Of a DNA stretch of 64,000 nucleotides, positions 35,976 through 46,146 are shown one piece after another. Both the position numbers and the translations under genes were made by a program. Numbering within the stretch: the first letter of the stretch is position 1; each line of letters starts with the position of its first letter. Origin of the DNA: Curvibacter delicatus NBRC 14919 (lineage in GTDB: Bacteria > Pseudomonadota > Gammaproteobacteria > Burkholderiales > Burkholderiaceae_C); the NCBI RefSeq assembly GCF_001592265.1, contig NZ_BCWP01000004.1:62001-126000 (forward strand), in the 5' to 3' direction. Below the pieces are notes generated by a model. That model made no database searches. It was not told the DNA's origin and worked only from the letters and a program-made list of their open reading frames with translations.

Positions 35976-35995
35976 TACTGTTTATTTGTACAGTA
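35976..35995. promoter_or_regulatory. LexA (SOS) box
   Basis: TACTGTTTATTTGTACAGTA contains CTG-N10-CAG with extended complementary flanks (TACTGT...ACAGTA), an almost ideal LexA operator. It lies 90 bases before the radical SAM gene on the minus strand and about 130 bases before the cupin gene on the plus strand. The radical SAM gene is the likelier target, because its PA0069 homologue in Pseudomonas aeruginosa is, as I recall, LexA-controlled. Confidence 0.8.
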
Positions 35996-36127
35996 TATCG
36001 ATCAACTTCCCAGGCAACAAGCCGGCTTCCAGAAGAGCCTGCGAATGATGACCAGCGTCAGGTCAGAGGCCATCGCAGGCGGCAGAATCCATACTTCCGG
36101 TTTTTACCGTTCGTCTCGCGAGGTCAC

Positions 36128-36619
36128 ATGTCAGACAGGCCAGAAAAGCAGCATCCCGTCGCCATCATGGCGACCGACGTCATGCCACGCAGCAAACCCT
36201 CGGCCTATCCCGAGCCCTTCGCCTCGCGCATGGCCGGCCGGGAGAAACGCCAGCTGGGCGATGTCTTCGGCCTCGGCAACTTTGGCGTCAACCTCACGCG
36301 TCTGGCACCCCACGCCACGTCGGCGCTTTGTCATGCGCACAGCCGGCAGGACGAGTTCATCTACATCCTGCAGGGGCGGCCGACGCTGCACACCGACGAA
36401 GGGCGAACCCAGCTGTCGCCCGGCATGTGCGCAGGGTTCAAGGCCGGCACAGGCAACGGGCACTGCCTGGTCAATGAGACTGGCGAGGAAGTGGTGTACC
36501 TTGAGGTGGGTGACCGGACACCGGGTGATGAAGTCAGCTACCCCGATGACGATCTCAAGGCCATGCTCGTCGCCGGGAAGTGGCAATTCGTCCACAAGGA
36601 CGGCACACCGTATGCATGA
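36128..36619 (+). CDS. Cupin-domain protein
   Basis: This 163-residue protein has a single cupin barrel: CHAHSRQDEFIYILQG gives the first metal motif with two His and a Glu, and GNGHCLVNETGEEVVYLEVG gives the second. Such small cupins are often annotated as transcriptional regulators without a DNA-binding domain, or as sugar isomerase-like proteins; neither can be claimed here. The start MSDRPEKQ is chosen for its distance to the cupin fold. No ribosome site is strong. Confidence 0.8.
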   Translation: MSDRPEKQHPVAIMATDVMPRSKPSAYPEPFASRMAGREKRQLGDVFGLGNFGVNLTRLAPHATSALCHAHSRQDEFIYILQGRPTLHTDEGRTQLSPGMCAGFKAGTGNGHCLVNETGEEVVYLEVGDRTPGDEVSYPDDDLKAMLVAGKWQFVHKDGTPYA

Positions 36620-36678
36620 GGTAGACGCCCGCCACAAGGCCCCGCCAGGCGTCAGGCACCACAGACAGGAGAACCACC

Positions 36679-37065
36679 ATGACCGTTCGCATCGTCCAAC
36701 TGGGCAGTGACCGTGCCGCCGACGAAGGCGTGCGCATCGGCACCGTGCGCCGCCCGCCACGCGGGGTCCCCAAGTCCGAGTTTGCGTCACAGAACTGGTA
36801 CGACGTCTGGTACCCCAACCTGGCGCCGAGTGTCGAGACCATGAAACTGGGACAACAGGCCGACACGCCGGCGCAGTGGGCTGCCTTCAGCAAGAAGTAC
36901 CGGGCCGAGATGGCCACGCCCGAGGCGACGCGCACGCTGGAGGTGCTTGCGGCCCTGTCTCACACCGGCAACTTTTCCGTTGGCTGCTATTGCGAAGACG
37001 AAGCCCACTGCCATCGCTCGGTACTTCGCGCCCTGCTGGCCGAAAAAGGTGCCAAGATCGGCTAG
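36679..37065 (+). CDS. DUF488 family protein
   Basis: This 128-residue protein has the DUF488 pattern: IGTVRRPPRGVP near the start, a central WYDVWYPNLAPS, and a C-terminal VGCYCEDEAHCHRSVLRALL whose Cys and His residues are conserved. GGAGAA lies about 10 bases before the ATG. The biochemical role of DUF488 is unknown. It sits in a run of small, loosely spaced plus-strand genes. Confidence 0.88.
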   Translation: MTVRIVQLGSDRAADEGVRIGTVRRPPRGVPKSEFASQNWYDVWYPNLAPSVETMKLGQQADTPAQWAAFSKKYRAEMATPEATRTLEVLAALSHTGNFSVGCYCEDEAHCHRSVLRALLAEKGAKIG

Positions 37066-37161
37066 GTCAACCCTGGATCGATCGTGTCCCCGTACCGGAC
37101 CACCCTCAACGTCTGTTTTCAACCACCGTTCACCTCAAGCGCAACAACCCAAGGAACCACC

Positions 37162-37518
37162 ATGTCCCTCATCGCCAATATCGTCGTCGGCCTGATTGCC
37201 CTCCTGCACGTCTACATCCTCGTGCTCGAAATGTTTCTGTGGGACAAGCCCGCCGGGCTGCGTGCCTTCGGCCAGACCCAGGAGGCGGCAACAGCCACCA
37301 AGGTCCTGGCCGCCAACCAGGGTCTGTACAACGGCTTTCTGGCGGCCGGCCTGTTCTGGGGCCTGAGCCTCGGCGCCGGCGGCCTGGGGGTCAAGGTGTT
37401 CTTCCTCGCTTGCGTGCTGGTGGCCGGCCTGTACGGTGCCGCCACCGCCAGCCGCAAGATCCTCTTCATCCAGGCAGTGCCCGCCACCATCGGACTGCTC
37501 CTTGTCCTCCTGTCCTGA
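37162..37518 (+). CDS. DUF1304 membrane protein
   Basis: This 118-residue protein has four hydrophobic helices and the DUF1304 hallmarks: HVYILVLEMFLWDKP near residues 15-30, and NQGLYNGFLAAGLFWG near 52-67. The family is of unknown function and is found in the inner membrane of many bacteria. AAGGAA lies about 9 bases before the ATG, which supports this start over one 78 bases upstream. Confidence 0.9.
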   Translation: MSLIANIVVGLIALLHVYILVLEMFLWDKPAGLRAFGQTQEAATATKVLAANQGLYNGFLAAGLFWGLSLGAGGLGVKVFFLACVLVAGLYGAATASRKILFIQAVPATIGLLLVLLS

Positions 37519-37572
37519 TGGCGCGACGGATCTGCTCCGGCTACCCGCACGCATCCGTCACACACCCACCAC

Positions 37573-37929
37573 ATGTACGAGCCACGCCACATTCCCCCCA
37601 TCCCCAGGAAACAGTTCACCCTGCGGCTGCTGGGGCATGCGGCCTTGGCCGCAACACTGATCGCCGTCTCCCTGCTGGCGGGCATGCTGGGCTACCACCA
37701 TTACGAACAGATGTCGTGGCTGGATGCCTTCGTCAACGCCGCCATGCTGCTGGGTGGCATGGGGCCGGTCAAGACAGCCGACCTGAGCGAAGCAGGCAAG
37801 CTCTTTGCCGGCCTGTATGCGCTGTATGCCGGCCTGGCCTTCATTGCCGTCATGGGCATCATGCTGACACCGGTGGTGCACCGGCTGTTGCATCGCTTCC
37901 ATTGGGACGAAGACCGGGGTAACCGGTAG
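37573..37929 (+). CDS. Small two-helix membrane protein, conserved hypothetical
   Basis: This 118-residue protein has a basic N-terminus, a hydrophobic helix (about 22-44), a short loop with a conserved-looking LGGMGPVK and a second helix (about 82-104), ending in a His/Arg-rich tail. The helix-loop-helix with GGMGP between recalls a single pore-loop, as in two-helix channels, but no K+ selectivity filter is present. I have seen similar proteins as unassigned membrane proteins in Proteobacteria. No function can be given. Confidence 0.65.
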   Translation: MYEPRHIPPIPRKQFTLRLLGHAALAATLIAVSLLAGMLGYHHYEQMSWLDAFVNAAMLLGGMGPVKTADLSEAGKLFAGLYALYAGLAFIAVMGIMLTPVVHRLLHRFHWDEDRGNR

Positions 37930-37941
37930 GCACCGGAAGGT

Positions 37942-38181
37942 TCAAGCGCCGTCGCGGTCCAGCAGGGTTTTGCGGCGCTCGTAGTCTTCGGGGGTGATCT
38001 CCCCTGCTGCCAGCCGGCGGCGCAGCACCTCGTGCGGCGTTTCACGCGATGTCCTGTGCGGTCCCCGCCAACGATCGCGACGCCAGAACAGCAACGCCAC
38101 GATCAGGACGATCCAGAAGATCCACCAGAAGGCGTGCATGCCGGCCATGTGGCCGTAGTAGTAGTCATAGCCATTGAACAT
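37942..38181 (-). CDS. Small membrane protein with SHOCT domain
   Basis: This 79-residue protein begins MFNGYDYYYG, with AGGAG 8 bases upstream, which decides against an ATG 24 bases earlier. It has a Trp-rich membrane helix (about 17-33) and a C-terminal SHOCT motif (LRRRLAAGEITPEDYERRKTLL cut to its core: GEITPEDYERR). SHOCT is a short oligomerisation element found at protein ends. The gene converges with the preceding membrane-protein gene. Confidence 0.8.
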   Translation of the reverse strand: MFNGYDYYYGHMAGMHAFWWIFWIVLIVALLFWRRDRWRGPHRTSRETPHEVLRRRLAAGEITPEDYERRKTLLDRDGA

Positions 38182-38259
38182 GTCCGAACTCCTCTTGCCT
38201 CGCACCGTGGCACAGCGCCTACTCTACGCCTGAAACACGGACTGCGCATAATCTGCGTC

Positions 38260-39267
38260 ATGAGCACTGCCCACCCCCTCTACCCCGGCTTTCTCACCGA
38301 TGTCGCCGGCATCGAGGTCGGCCATTTCACCGAGACACGCCGCCCTACCGGCTGCAGCGTGGTGATGGCACGCGATGGCGCGGTGGCCGGTGTCGATGTA
38401 CGCGGTGCCGCGCCGGGCACACGCGAAACCGACTTGTTGCAGCCGTCCAACCTGGTGGACAAGGTGCACGCCATCACCTTGTCAGGCGGCAGCGCCTGGG
38501 GGCTGGATGCCGCCAGCGGCGTGATGCGCTGGCTGGAAGAGAACCATATTGGCCTGAGCACGGGCTACGGCCTGGTGCCCATCGTGCCGGCCGCGGTGGT
38601 GTTCGACCTCGGCGTCGGCGATGCCCGCATTCGCCCCGATGCACAAGCCGGTTACCAGGCCTGCCTGGTGGCCAGCCGCCAGCCGCCGGCCCAAGGCAAT
38701 GTGGGTGCCGGCACCGGTGCCCTGGTCGGCAAGCTGTTCGGCATGCCGCGCGCCATGAAGGGGGGCATCGGTACCGCCTCCCTTTGCGTGGAGGGCATCA
38801 CCGTGGCGGCGCTCATCGTCTGCAATGCCGTGGGCGATGTGATCGACCCGAGCACCGGCCAGGCAATAGCCGGCGCGCGCACGTCAGATGGCAAGGCCTT
38901 GCTGGGCAGCCGCGACGCCATGGTCAAAGGCGAGTTGCCGCAGAATCTGCTGGCCGGCACCAACACCACCATCGGCGTGGTGGCCACCGATGCCGTGCTG
39001 ACGAAACCGCAGGCACAGCGCCTGGCGCAGGTCAGCCACGACGGACTGGCGCGCGCCATCAACCCGGTACACACCATGCTTGACGGCGACACGCTGTTTG
39101 CGCTGGCCACCGGCCGCAGTGGCAAGAACGCCAGCATGCTGCTGCTGGCCACGCTGGCGGCCGAGGTCACGGCACGTGCCGTCGTGAACGCCGCGCGCGC
39201 GGCGCAAAGCCTGACGGTGAACGAGCAGACCTGGCCTGCCGCTGTCGATCTGCTCCCTGCCTCCTGA
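38260..39267 (+). CDS. P1 family peptidase (S58/NylC-like autoprocessing hydrolase)
   Basis: This 335-residue protein has the DmpA/NylC fold signature: DVAGIEVGHFT at the start, LSGGSAWGLDAASGV near 74-88, and GNVGAGTGALVGK near 146-158. The autocleavage and nucleophile site reads NTTIGVVATDA with Asn235-Thr236, like the Asn-Thr junction of the nylon-oligomer hydrolase NylC rather than the Ser of DmpA. After self-cleavage the enzyme would act as an aminopeptidase or amide hydrolase. The natural substrate is unknown. Confidence 0.88.
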   Translation: MSTAHPLYPGFLTDVAGIEVGHFTETRRPTGCSVVMARDGAVAGVDVRGAAPGTRETDLLQPSNLVDKVHAITLSGGSAWGLDAASGVMRWLEENHIGLSTGYGLVPIVPAAVVFDLGVGDARIRPDAQAGYQACLVASRQPPAQGNVGAGTGALVGKLFGMPRAMKGGIGTASLCVEGITVAALIVCNAVGDVIDPSTGQAIAGARTSDGKALLGSRDAMVKGELPQNLLAGTNTTIGVVATDAVLTKPQAQRLAQVSHDGLARAINPVHTMLDGDTLFALATGRSGKNASMLLLATLAAEVTARAVVNAARAAQSLTVNEQTWPAAVDLLPAS

Positions 39268-39390
39268 GCGCAGGGCAGGCCGACATGGCAGACGGGCGAC
39301 AGCCTGTTGATTCCAGGCCACACAGGCGTGGTCCCAAAGCCATCGTGGGTTTATGCTTGCACACAACGACTGAACTGCGCCAAGCCCACG

Positions 39391-41805
39391 ATGCCCATTG
39401 CCGCGCCGCTCCTGCCTGAGGTCCTGTACACCGCCTGCGACCCCGCCACGCTGCGTTTTGCCAGCACTGCGGAACTGCCGGATCTCGATGCCGCGCAGAT
39501 CCACGGCCGTGCCATGGAAGCGATGCACCTGGGCCTCGACATGCCGCACGCGGGCTACAACCTGTTTGTGTTGGGCGAGACCGGCAGCGGCCGCCACGCC
39601 ATCATCCAGCAATTGCTGGAGGCCGAGCGCCAGAGCGGCCAGCCGCCAGCCGACTGGTGCTACGTCTACAACTTTACCGATGCCACACGCCCGGACCTGT
39701 TGCGCCTGCCGTGTGGCCGCGGCACACGGCTGCGTGACGACATGCAGCAGTTCGTCGAGGCGCTGACGCCAGCCATCAACGCCGTCTTCCAGAGCGATGC
39801 CTACCGCGCCCGCATCGAGGCCCTGCAGGAAGAAGCTAAGCAACGCGAGATGGCGGCCCTCAAGGCGCTGGGCGACGAGGCCACACAACTCAGCATCGGC
39901 CTGGTGCACACACCGAACGGTTTTGTCATGGCGCCGATGAAGGATGGTGAGACACCTTACTCGCCGGAGGAGTTCGAGAAGCTGCCGGAAGAGCGCAAGA
40001 ATGAATTCGCCGAGCACATGAAGATGCTGCATGAGCGCTTGCACAAGCTCCTGAGCGAGTTCCCGCGCTGGCGTCAGGAAGCGCTCAGCCGCATGAAGGA
40101 GGCGGGCAGCGATGCGCTGCGTGCCACCGTGACACACATGGTGGAAGACCTCAAGCCGCCCTACACCGATCTGCCCGAGGTCGGCAGCTACCTCGACGCC
40201 GTGCTGCAGGACATCATCGAAAGCGGCGAATCGCTGCGTGCCTCCTCCCAAAGCGAGGGCGACACCGAAACCACCACCTACTCCGGCTCGATCTCGGTGC
40301 AACGCTACCTGGTCAACCTGCTGGTGGAGAACCCGGCCAGCGGTGCCCGTCCGGTGGTCTACGAAGACCACCCGACCCTGCAGAACCTGCTCGGACGCAT
40401 CGAGAACGTGGTGCACATGGGCACGCTGATCAGCAACTTCACGCTGATCCGCGCCGGTGCGCTGCACCGGGCCAACGGCGGCTTTCTGGTGCTCGATGCC
40501 ATGAAAGTGCTGTCGCAGCCCTATGCTTGGGAAGGGCTGAAGCGCTGCCTGAAGTCCGGCTCGGTGCGCATCGAATCGCTGTCCGACCTGATCGGCCTGA
40601 CCAGCACCGTGCAACTGGAGCCGGAGCCGGTGCCGATCGATCTGAAGATCGTGCTGATCGGCGAGCGCCTGGTGTACTACCTGCTCAGCCAGTACGACCC
40701 GGACTTCCCGGCCCTGTTCAAGATCAACGCCGACATGGAAAGCGAGATCGAGCGTAGCCCGGACAACACCGCCGCCTACGCCCGTCTGATCGCCACACTG
40801 GCGCGGCGCAACCAGCTGCGCCCGCTTTCCAGCACCGCAGTGGCCCGCATCATCGAGCACGCGGCACGCCTGGCCAGTGACGCACAGCGCCTGTCCACGC
40901 AGACCCAGCCGCTGGACGACCTGATGCGCGAGGCGAACCATGTCGCCGGTGAAGCCAAAGCACCGCTGATTGAACGTGCGCATGTGGAAGCAGCGCTGAC
41001 CGCCCACCAGCGGCGCCATGAGCGTATCCGGGAACGCTACCAGGAGCAGATCCTGCGCGACCAGATCCTGGTGGACACCGCGGGCGAACACATTGGCCAG
41101 GTCAACGGCCTGGCCGTGATCGTGCTGGGCGAGAGCACCTTTGCCCATCCGGTGCGCATCACCGCCACCGTGCGGGTGGGTGACGGCGAGGTGATCGACA
41201 TCGAGCGTGAAGTCAAGCTTGGCGGGCCGATCCACTCCAAGGGCGTGCTGATCCTCTCGGCCTTCATGGCCTCGCGCTTCGGCTGGCGCATGCCGCTGTC
41301 GCTCAAGGCCAGTCTGGTGTTCGAGCAGTCCTACGGCGGCGTGGAAGGTGACAGTGCCTCGCTGGCCGAGCTGACGGCGCTGCTGTCGGCGCTGGCCGGC
41401 GTGCCGCTCAAGCAATCGCTGGCCGTCACCGGCTCGGTCAACCAGTTCGGCGTGGTGCAGCCGGTGGGCGGCATCAACGAGAAGATCGAAGGCTTCTTCG
41501 AGATCTGTGCGGCGCGCGGCCTCACGGGTGAGCAGGGCGTTCTGATCCCGAGCAGCAACGTCTGCCACCTGATGCTGCGGCCCGAAGTGGTGGACGCGGT
41601 GCGCGCCGGCCGTTTCCGCATTTGGGCGGTGAGCAGCGTTGATGAAGCACTGGCGTTGTTGACCGGTCTGCCCGCGGGCGCACCGGATGCACAAGGCAAC
41701 ATGCCGGAAGGCTCGGTCAATGCCCGCATTGCCGCCGGCCTGGACAAGCTGGCGCAATTGCGCCGGGAATTTGCCCGCAGCAAACCCGACGCCGCCGAGT
41801 CCTGA
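39391..41805 (+). CDS. Lon-like ATP-dependent protease (AAA_32/LonB-like type)
   Basis: This 804-residue protein has an N-terminal nucleotide-binding segment whose P-loop reads GETGSGRH (62-69), with Arg in place of the usual Lys, a long helical insertion, an AAA core, and a C-terminal Lon proteolytic domain. The Ser-Lys dyad is S655 (GDSAS) and K698 (NEKIEG), 43 residues apart as in Lon. The Arg P-loop is usual for this COG1067-type family, so it is probably not a defect. The start ATG follows a 123-base gap after the peptidase gene. Confidence 0.88.
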   Translation: MPIAAPLLPEVLYTACDPATLRFASTAELPDLDAAQIHGRAMEAMHLGLDMPHAGYNLFVLGETGSGRHAIIQQLLEAERQSGQPPADWCYVYNFTDATRPDLLRLPCGRGTRLRDDMQQFVEALTPAINAVFQSDAYRARIEALQEEAKQREMAALKALGDEATQLSIGLVHTPNGFVMAPMKDGETPYSPEEFEKLPEERKNEFAEHMKMLHERLHKLLSEFPRWRQEALSRMKEAGSDALRATVTHMVEDLKPPYTDLPEVGSYLDAVLQDIIESGESLRASSQSEGDTETTTYSGSISVQRYLVNLLVENPASGARPVVYEDHPTLQNLLGRIENVVHMGTLISNFTLIRAGALHRANGGFLVLDAMKVLSQPYAWEGLKRCLKSGSVRIESLSDLIGLTSTVQLEPEPVPIDLKIVLIGERLVYYLLSQYDPDFPALFKINADMESEIERSPDNTAAYARLIATLARRNQLRPLSSTAVARIIEHAARLASDAQRLSTQTQPLDDLMREANHVAGEAKAPLIERAHVEAALTAHQRRHERIRERYQEQILRDQILVDTAGEHIGQVNGLAVIVLGESTFAHPVRITATVRVGDGEVIDIEREVKLGGPIHSKGVLILSAFMASRFGWRMPLSLKASLVFEQSYGGVEGDSASLAELTALLSALAGVPLKQSLAVTGSVNQFGVVQPVGGINEKIEGFFEICAARGLTGEQGVLIPSSNVCHLMLRPEVVDAVRAGRFRIWAVSSVDEALALLTGLPAGAPDAQGNMPEGSVNARIAAGLDKLAQLRREFARSKPDAAES

Positions 41806-41808
41806 CAA

Positions 41809-41828
41809 CCGGGCCGGCGCCGGCCCGG
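41809..41828. terminator. Perfect GC palindrome between convergent lon-like and ettA genes
   Basis: CCGGGCCGGCGCCGGCCCGG is self-complementary over 20 bases and fills most of the 34-base gap between two convergent stops. It could form a stable hairpin in either transcript. No T-run follows on either side, so termination would depend on the hairpin alone or on Rho. Confidence 0.45.
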
Positions 41829-41839
41829 GGGTATGCCGC

Positions 41840-43501
<1,662 letters not shown>

Positions 43502-43515
43502 CTAGTAATAGTTCT

Positions 43516-43546
43516 GCGGGGGAATAAAACCCGTATTATCCCCCGC
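43516..43546 (-). promoter_or_regulatory. Hairpin in the ettA leader
   Basis: The arms GCGGGGGAATA (43516-43526) and TATTATCCCCCGC (43534-43546) pair with a small bulge. The hairpin lies in the 73-base gap between the DUF1631 stop and the ettA start, 15-45 bases before the ettA ATG. On the minus strand GATAAT inside the second arm also resembles a -10 element. It could attenuate read-through or mark the ettA promoter. Confidence 0.35.
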
Positions 43547-43574
43547 CGGGCCATTTGGCGCAGCCCCGCCCGGC

Positions 43575-45815
43575 CTAGGCGTCGTCTGCAGGCTGTGCCT
43601 GTTCGTTGCGCAATGCGGCCTGGGCCACGGCGTCCAGCGCATGGTCGACCACGTGGCCGTCGGACACGACACGGATCAGGCCACGGTTGCGCAGCCGGTC
43701 CATGGTGCGGCGGGTCATGGAATGCGCCAGGCCCTTGACCGAGGTGAACATGAACAGCGTGCGGTGCGGGCTGGTCCAAGTCAGTTGGGCGCGCACCCAC
43801 TCCTCGCTCAGCATCAGCTCGACCCAGGCCCCCACGGCCAGATCGGCCACGCTCCAATCATGCGCCAGCACCCCCACCGGGCTGGGGGGCACCACATCGT
43901 CCTCAGGCAGGTAGCCGGCTTCGCTGGCCTCATCCTCGGCCACCCAGAAGCCTTCATCGGCAGCTTCGTCGGGGCGCTCGCTGTGACGGTCCTCGGCATC
44001 GGCCTCTGGGGCCCGCTCGTGCGACGACACCGGCGTGGCGGCTGGATTGACCGCTGACGTGGTCTGGTCCATCAGAGCGTTGCCCGGCGCCTTGGGTGAC
44101 GAACCTGCCAACGCCTGCTCATGCAGGGCAATCAGATCGTCCAGAAACTGCGCAATACGATCTTCCGGATAACGAATGCTTTGCAGGCCCTGGCGCAGCT
44201 TGTCCAGCAGCGTCGGCACCAGCCGTGCCAGACGGGCCCGGTTGCGCCGCGCCTGATGCACCTGCACGCTCCAGACCAGATCGTCCACCAGCGCCAGATA
44301 ACCCTCGACATCCTCGGTTCCGCCGGCGCTGGTCAGTTGCGACTCGGCCACCACTTGCGCCCAGGGGCCGCCAACAAAATGGGCCACACGTTCCGGCACC
44401 TGCTGCGACTGCATCCGGGCCTCAAAGCCGGCGGCCAGCCGTTGTGCCAGCAGGTTGCGCTGCTCCGCATGCAGCAAGGCACGTGCTGCCTCGACCTGCC
44501 GCGGCAACTGCCCCGCACCGGCCTGTGCCCACTGCGCCTGCAGCCGCTGCAATGCCCGCGCGAAGTCTTCACTCCCGCCTTCACTGGCAGCCAGCTCGCG
44601 CACCGACACGGCCACCGACTGGAAGAAGGCATCGAAGCCTTCGTCGTTTTCGGTCAGATACGCCAGACTGCGGTGGGTCAGCTTGTCCAGCAACTGGCGC
44701 GCCGGGTGCTTGCGGTCGTTGAAAAAACGCGGATCGGACTGTGCCAGCTTGAGCAGCACCGGCTCCAGTTTCTGGACCTGACCCCGGATTGCAGGCAGCA
44801 GGCGCTGGTCCTGGGCCAGGTTGTCCAGCATCAGGCGCACCACCTCCTCGCCCAGTTGGCGCCCCAACTGTGGGCCGTGACCCGCAGCGGGGCGATCCTC
44901 GTGCACGGCCGGCGTGGCCACAGGCGCCCGTTGGCTCAGGCGTTTCATGAGCGGCTCGACCATCTGCATTTCTTCGAGCGCTTCCAGCGGCGTCGGTACG
45001 GTGTGGGGGAACTCCAGCGCCCGGCTGTCAGCGCCGTTATTCTCTGCCGTGTCGTCCAGTTCTCCCGACAACAGGCGGCGCAGCTTGCGCAAGGTGAGCA
45101 TGGTGCGGCTGACCGGGTTGTCGCTTTTCTTGCGGCGCCCGGACGCCGCATGCGGCGTGCCCACCTGCTCGATGCCGTGCGAACGCAACCAGTCAAGCAA
45201 CTCCTTGTACAGGCGATGCAGGCTGGCCCCCATGAAACCCGCCGCCGGAGTGATCAGCCCGGTGCGGGCCTGCTCATCCGGCACATGCTGCCGCAGGGTT
45301 TCGCGCAGGGCGCGGGCAAAGGCCTCCGGCTTGAGCGGGTTCAGATGCGGCTGCACGGTCATCCAGCCCAGCAGGCGGCTGACCAGCGCATGCAACTGCG
45401 GCAGCAGGTCATCAACGGCGAACTGGATCTCCTGCTGTGCCAGCGCAAACTCGATGTTGGCGTCGATCTGCTGCTCGTCAAGCAGTTGCAGGTCGTCAAA
45501 ACGCATGCTCGCTTCACGGGCGGAATCCTGTGCGCCACTGTGGTAGATCGCCAGACGCAACTGCACGCCAAACGTGGCGCGCACGGCATCGAAGTCATGC
45601 CGCAATTGCGCCACTGCCGGCTGGCTGATCTGGCGGTAATTGATCTGCGCCACCTTCGGCTTGGCCTGGCCCGATGCACTTTCCAGCCCTTGGAGGGCAT
45701 CCTCGATCAGGACATCGGACTGCGCAAGCACAGCCTCAATGCAGTCTTGCAGTGAGGGGCGCGGACCGTTCGGATCGTCCGACACGCCGAGTCGCCGTAT
45801 CAAGTGTTTCTTCAT
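43575..45815 (-). CDS. DUF1631 domain-containing protein
   Basis: This 746-residue soluble protein belongs to DUF1631, known only from Proteobacteria and of unknown function. Visible family segments are LQDCIEAVLAQSDVLIEDAL near the start, LMLDNLAQDQRLLPAIRGQVQKLEPVLLKLA cut to QRLLPAIRGQVQKLEPVLLK (about 365-385), and a C-terminal WVELM...TRRTMDRLRNRGL region. The acidic middle-to-late region (about 590-650) looks disordered. The start is placed at MKKHLIRR; a TTG 60 bases upstream is also open. It is divergent from the RhlE-type gene. Confidence 0.85.
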   Translation of the reverse strand: MKKHLIRRLGVSDDPNGPRPSLQDCIEAVLAQSDVLIEDALQGLESASGQAKPKVAQINYRQISQPAVAQLRHDFDAVRATFGVQLRLAIYHSGAQDSAREASMRFDDLQLLDEQQIDANIEFALAQQEIQFAVDDLLPQLHALVSRLLGWMTVQPHLNPLKPEAFARALRETLRQHVPDEQARTGLITPAAGFMGASLHRLYKELLDWLRSHGIEQVGTPHAASGRRKKSDNPVSRTMLTLRKLRRLLSGELDDTAENNGADSRALEFPHTVPTPLEALEEMQMVEPLMKRLSQRAPVATPAVHEDRPAAGHGPQLGRQLGEEVVRLMLDNLAQDQRLLPAIRGQVQKLEPVLLKLAQSDPRFFNDRKHPARQLLDKLTHRSLAYLTENDEGFDAFFQSVAVSVRELAASEGGSEDFARALQRLQAQWAQAGAGQLPRQVEAARALLHAEQRNLLAQRLAAGFEARMQSQQVPERVAHFVGGPWAQVVAESQLTSAGGTEDVEGYLALVDDLVWSVQVHQARRNRARLARLVPTLLDKLRQGLQSIRYPEDRIAQFLDDLIALHEQALAGSSPKAPGNALMDQTTSAVNPAATPVSSHERAPEADAEDRHSERPDEAADEGFWVAEDEASEAGYLPEDDVVPPSPVGVLAHDWSVADLAVGAWVELMLSEEWVRAQLTWTSPHRTLFMFTSVKGLAHSMTRRTMDRLRNRGLIRVVSDGHVVDHALDAVAQAALRNEQAQPADDA

Positions 45816-45875
45816 CAACCAGGTCGCATGGCAGAGCCGGACCAGCCGGCGGTGTTTCAATTCTCCCAGTTGCAA

Positions 45876-46146
45876 GACCGTACCAAGCCACCACGCAACA
45901 ACTTGTTACCGCAGAGTCAAATTGAGCGAATTTGGACACCCGCCGACACAAACGCCCGAAGCATGCGACAATACGGTCTGTTGTGGCGCTCCAGTTGCCC
46001 GCAACGCCAGCACCCTGCTGGTGGGCCCTCCCGCTGATCAACTCATCGATCCGGCCTCTCTTTTGAATCCTATCTGCCTTTGACTGGCCAGGTATTGCGA
46101 TACCTGAACAGGCCGATATCCCTGCGCCCGGATGGGCGCCATCACA
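45876..46146 (+). other. Long non-coding leader upstream of the RhlE-type helicase gene, with two small hairpins
   Basis: The 331-base gap between the divergent DUF1631 and helicase genes has no open frame that looks coding. It contains CCAGCACCCTGCTGG (46007-46021, 6-bp stem) and CAGGTATTGCGATACCTG (46089-46106, 7-bp stem with a TGCG loop) about 40 bases before the helicase start. Cold-induced DEAD-box helicase genes often have long structured leaders, so these hairpins may be regulatory. Confidence 0.4.
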
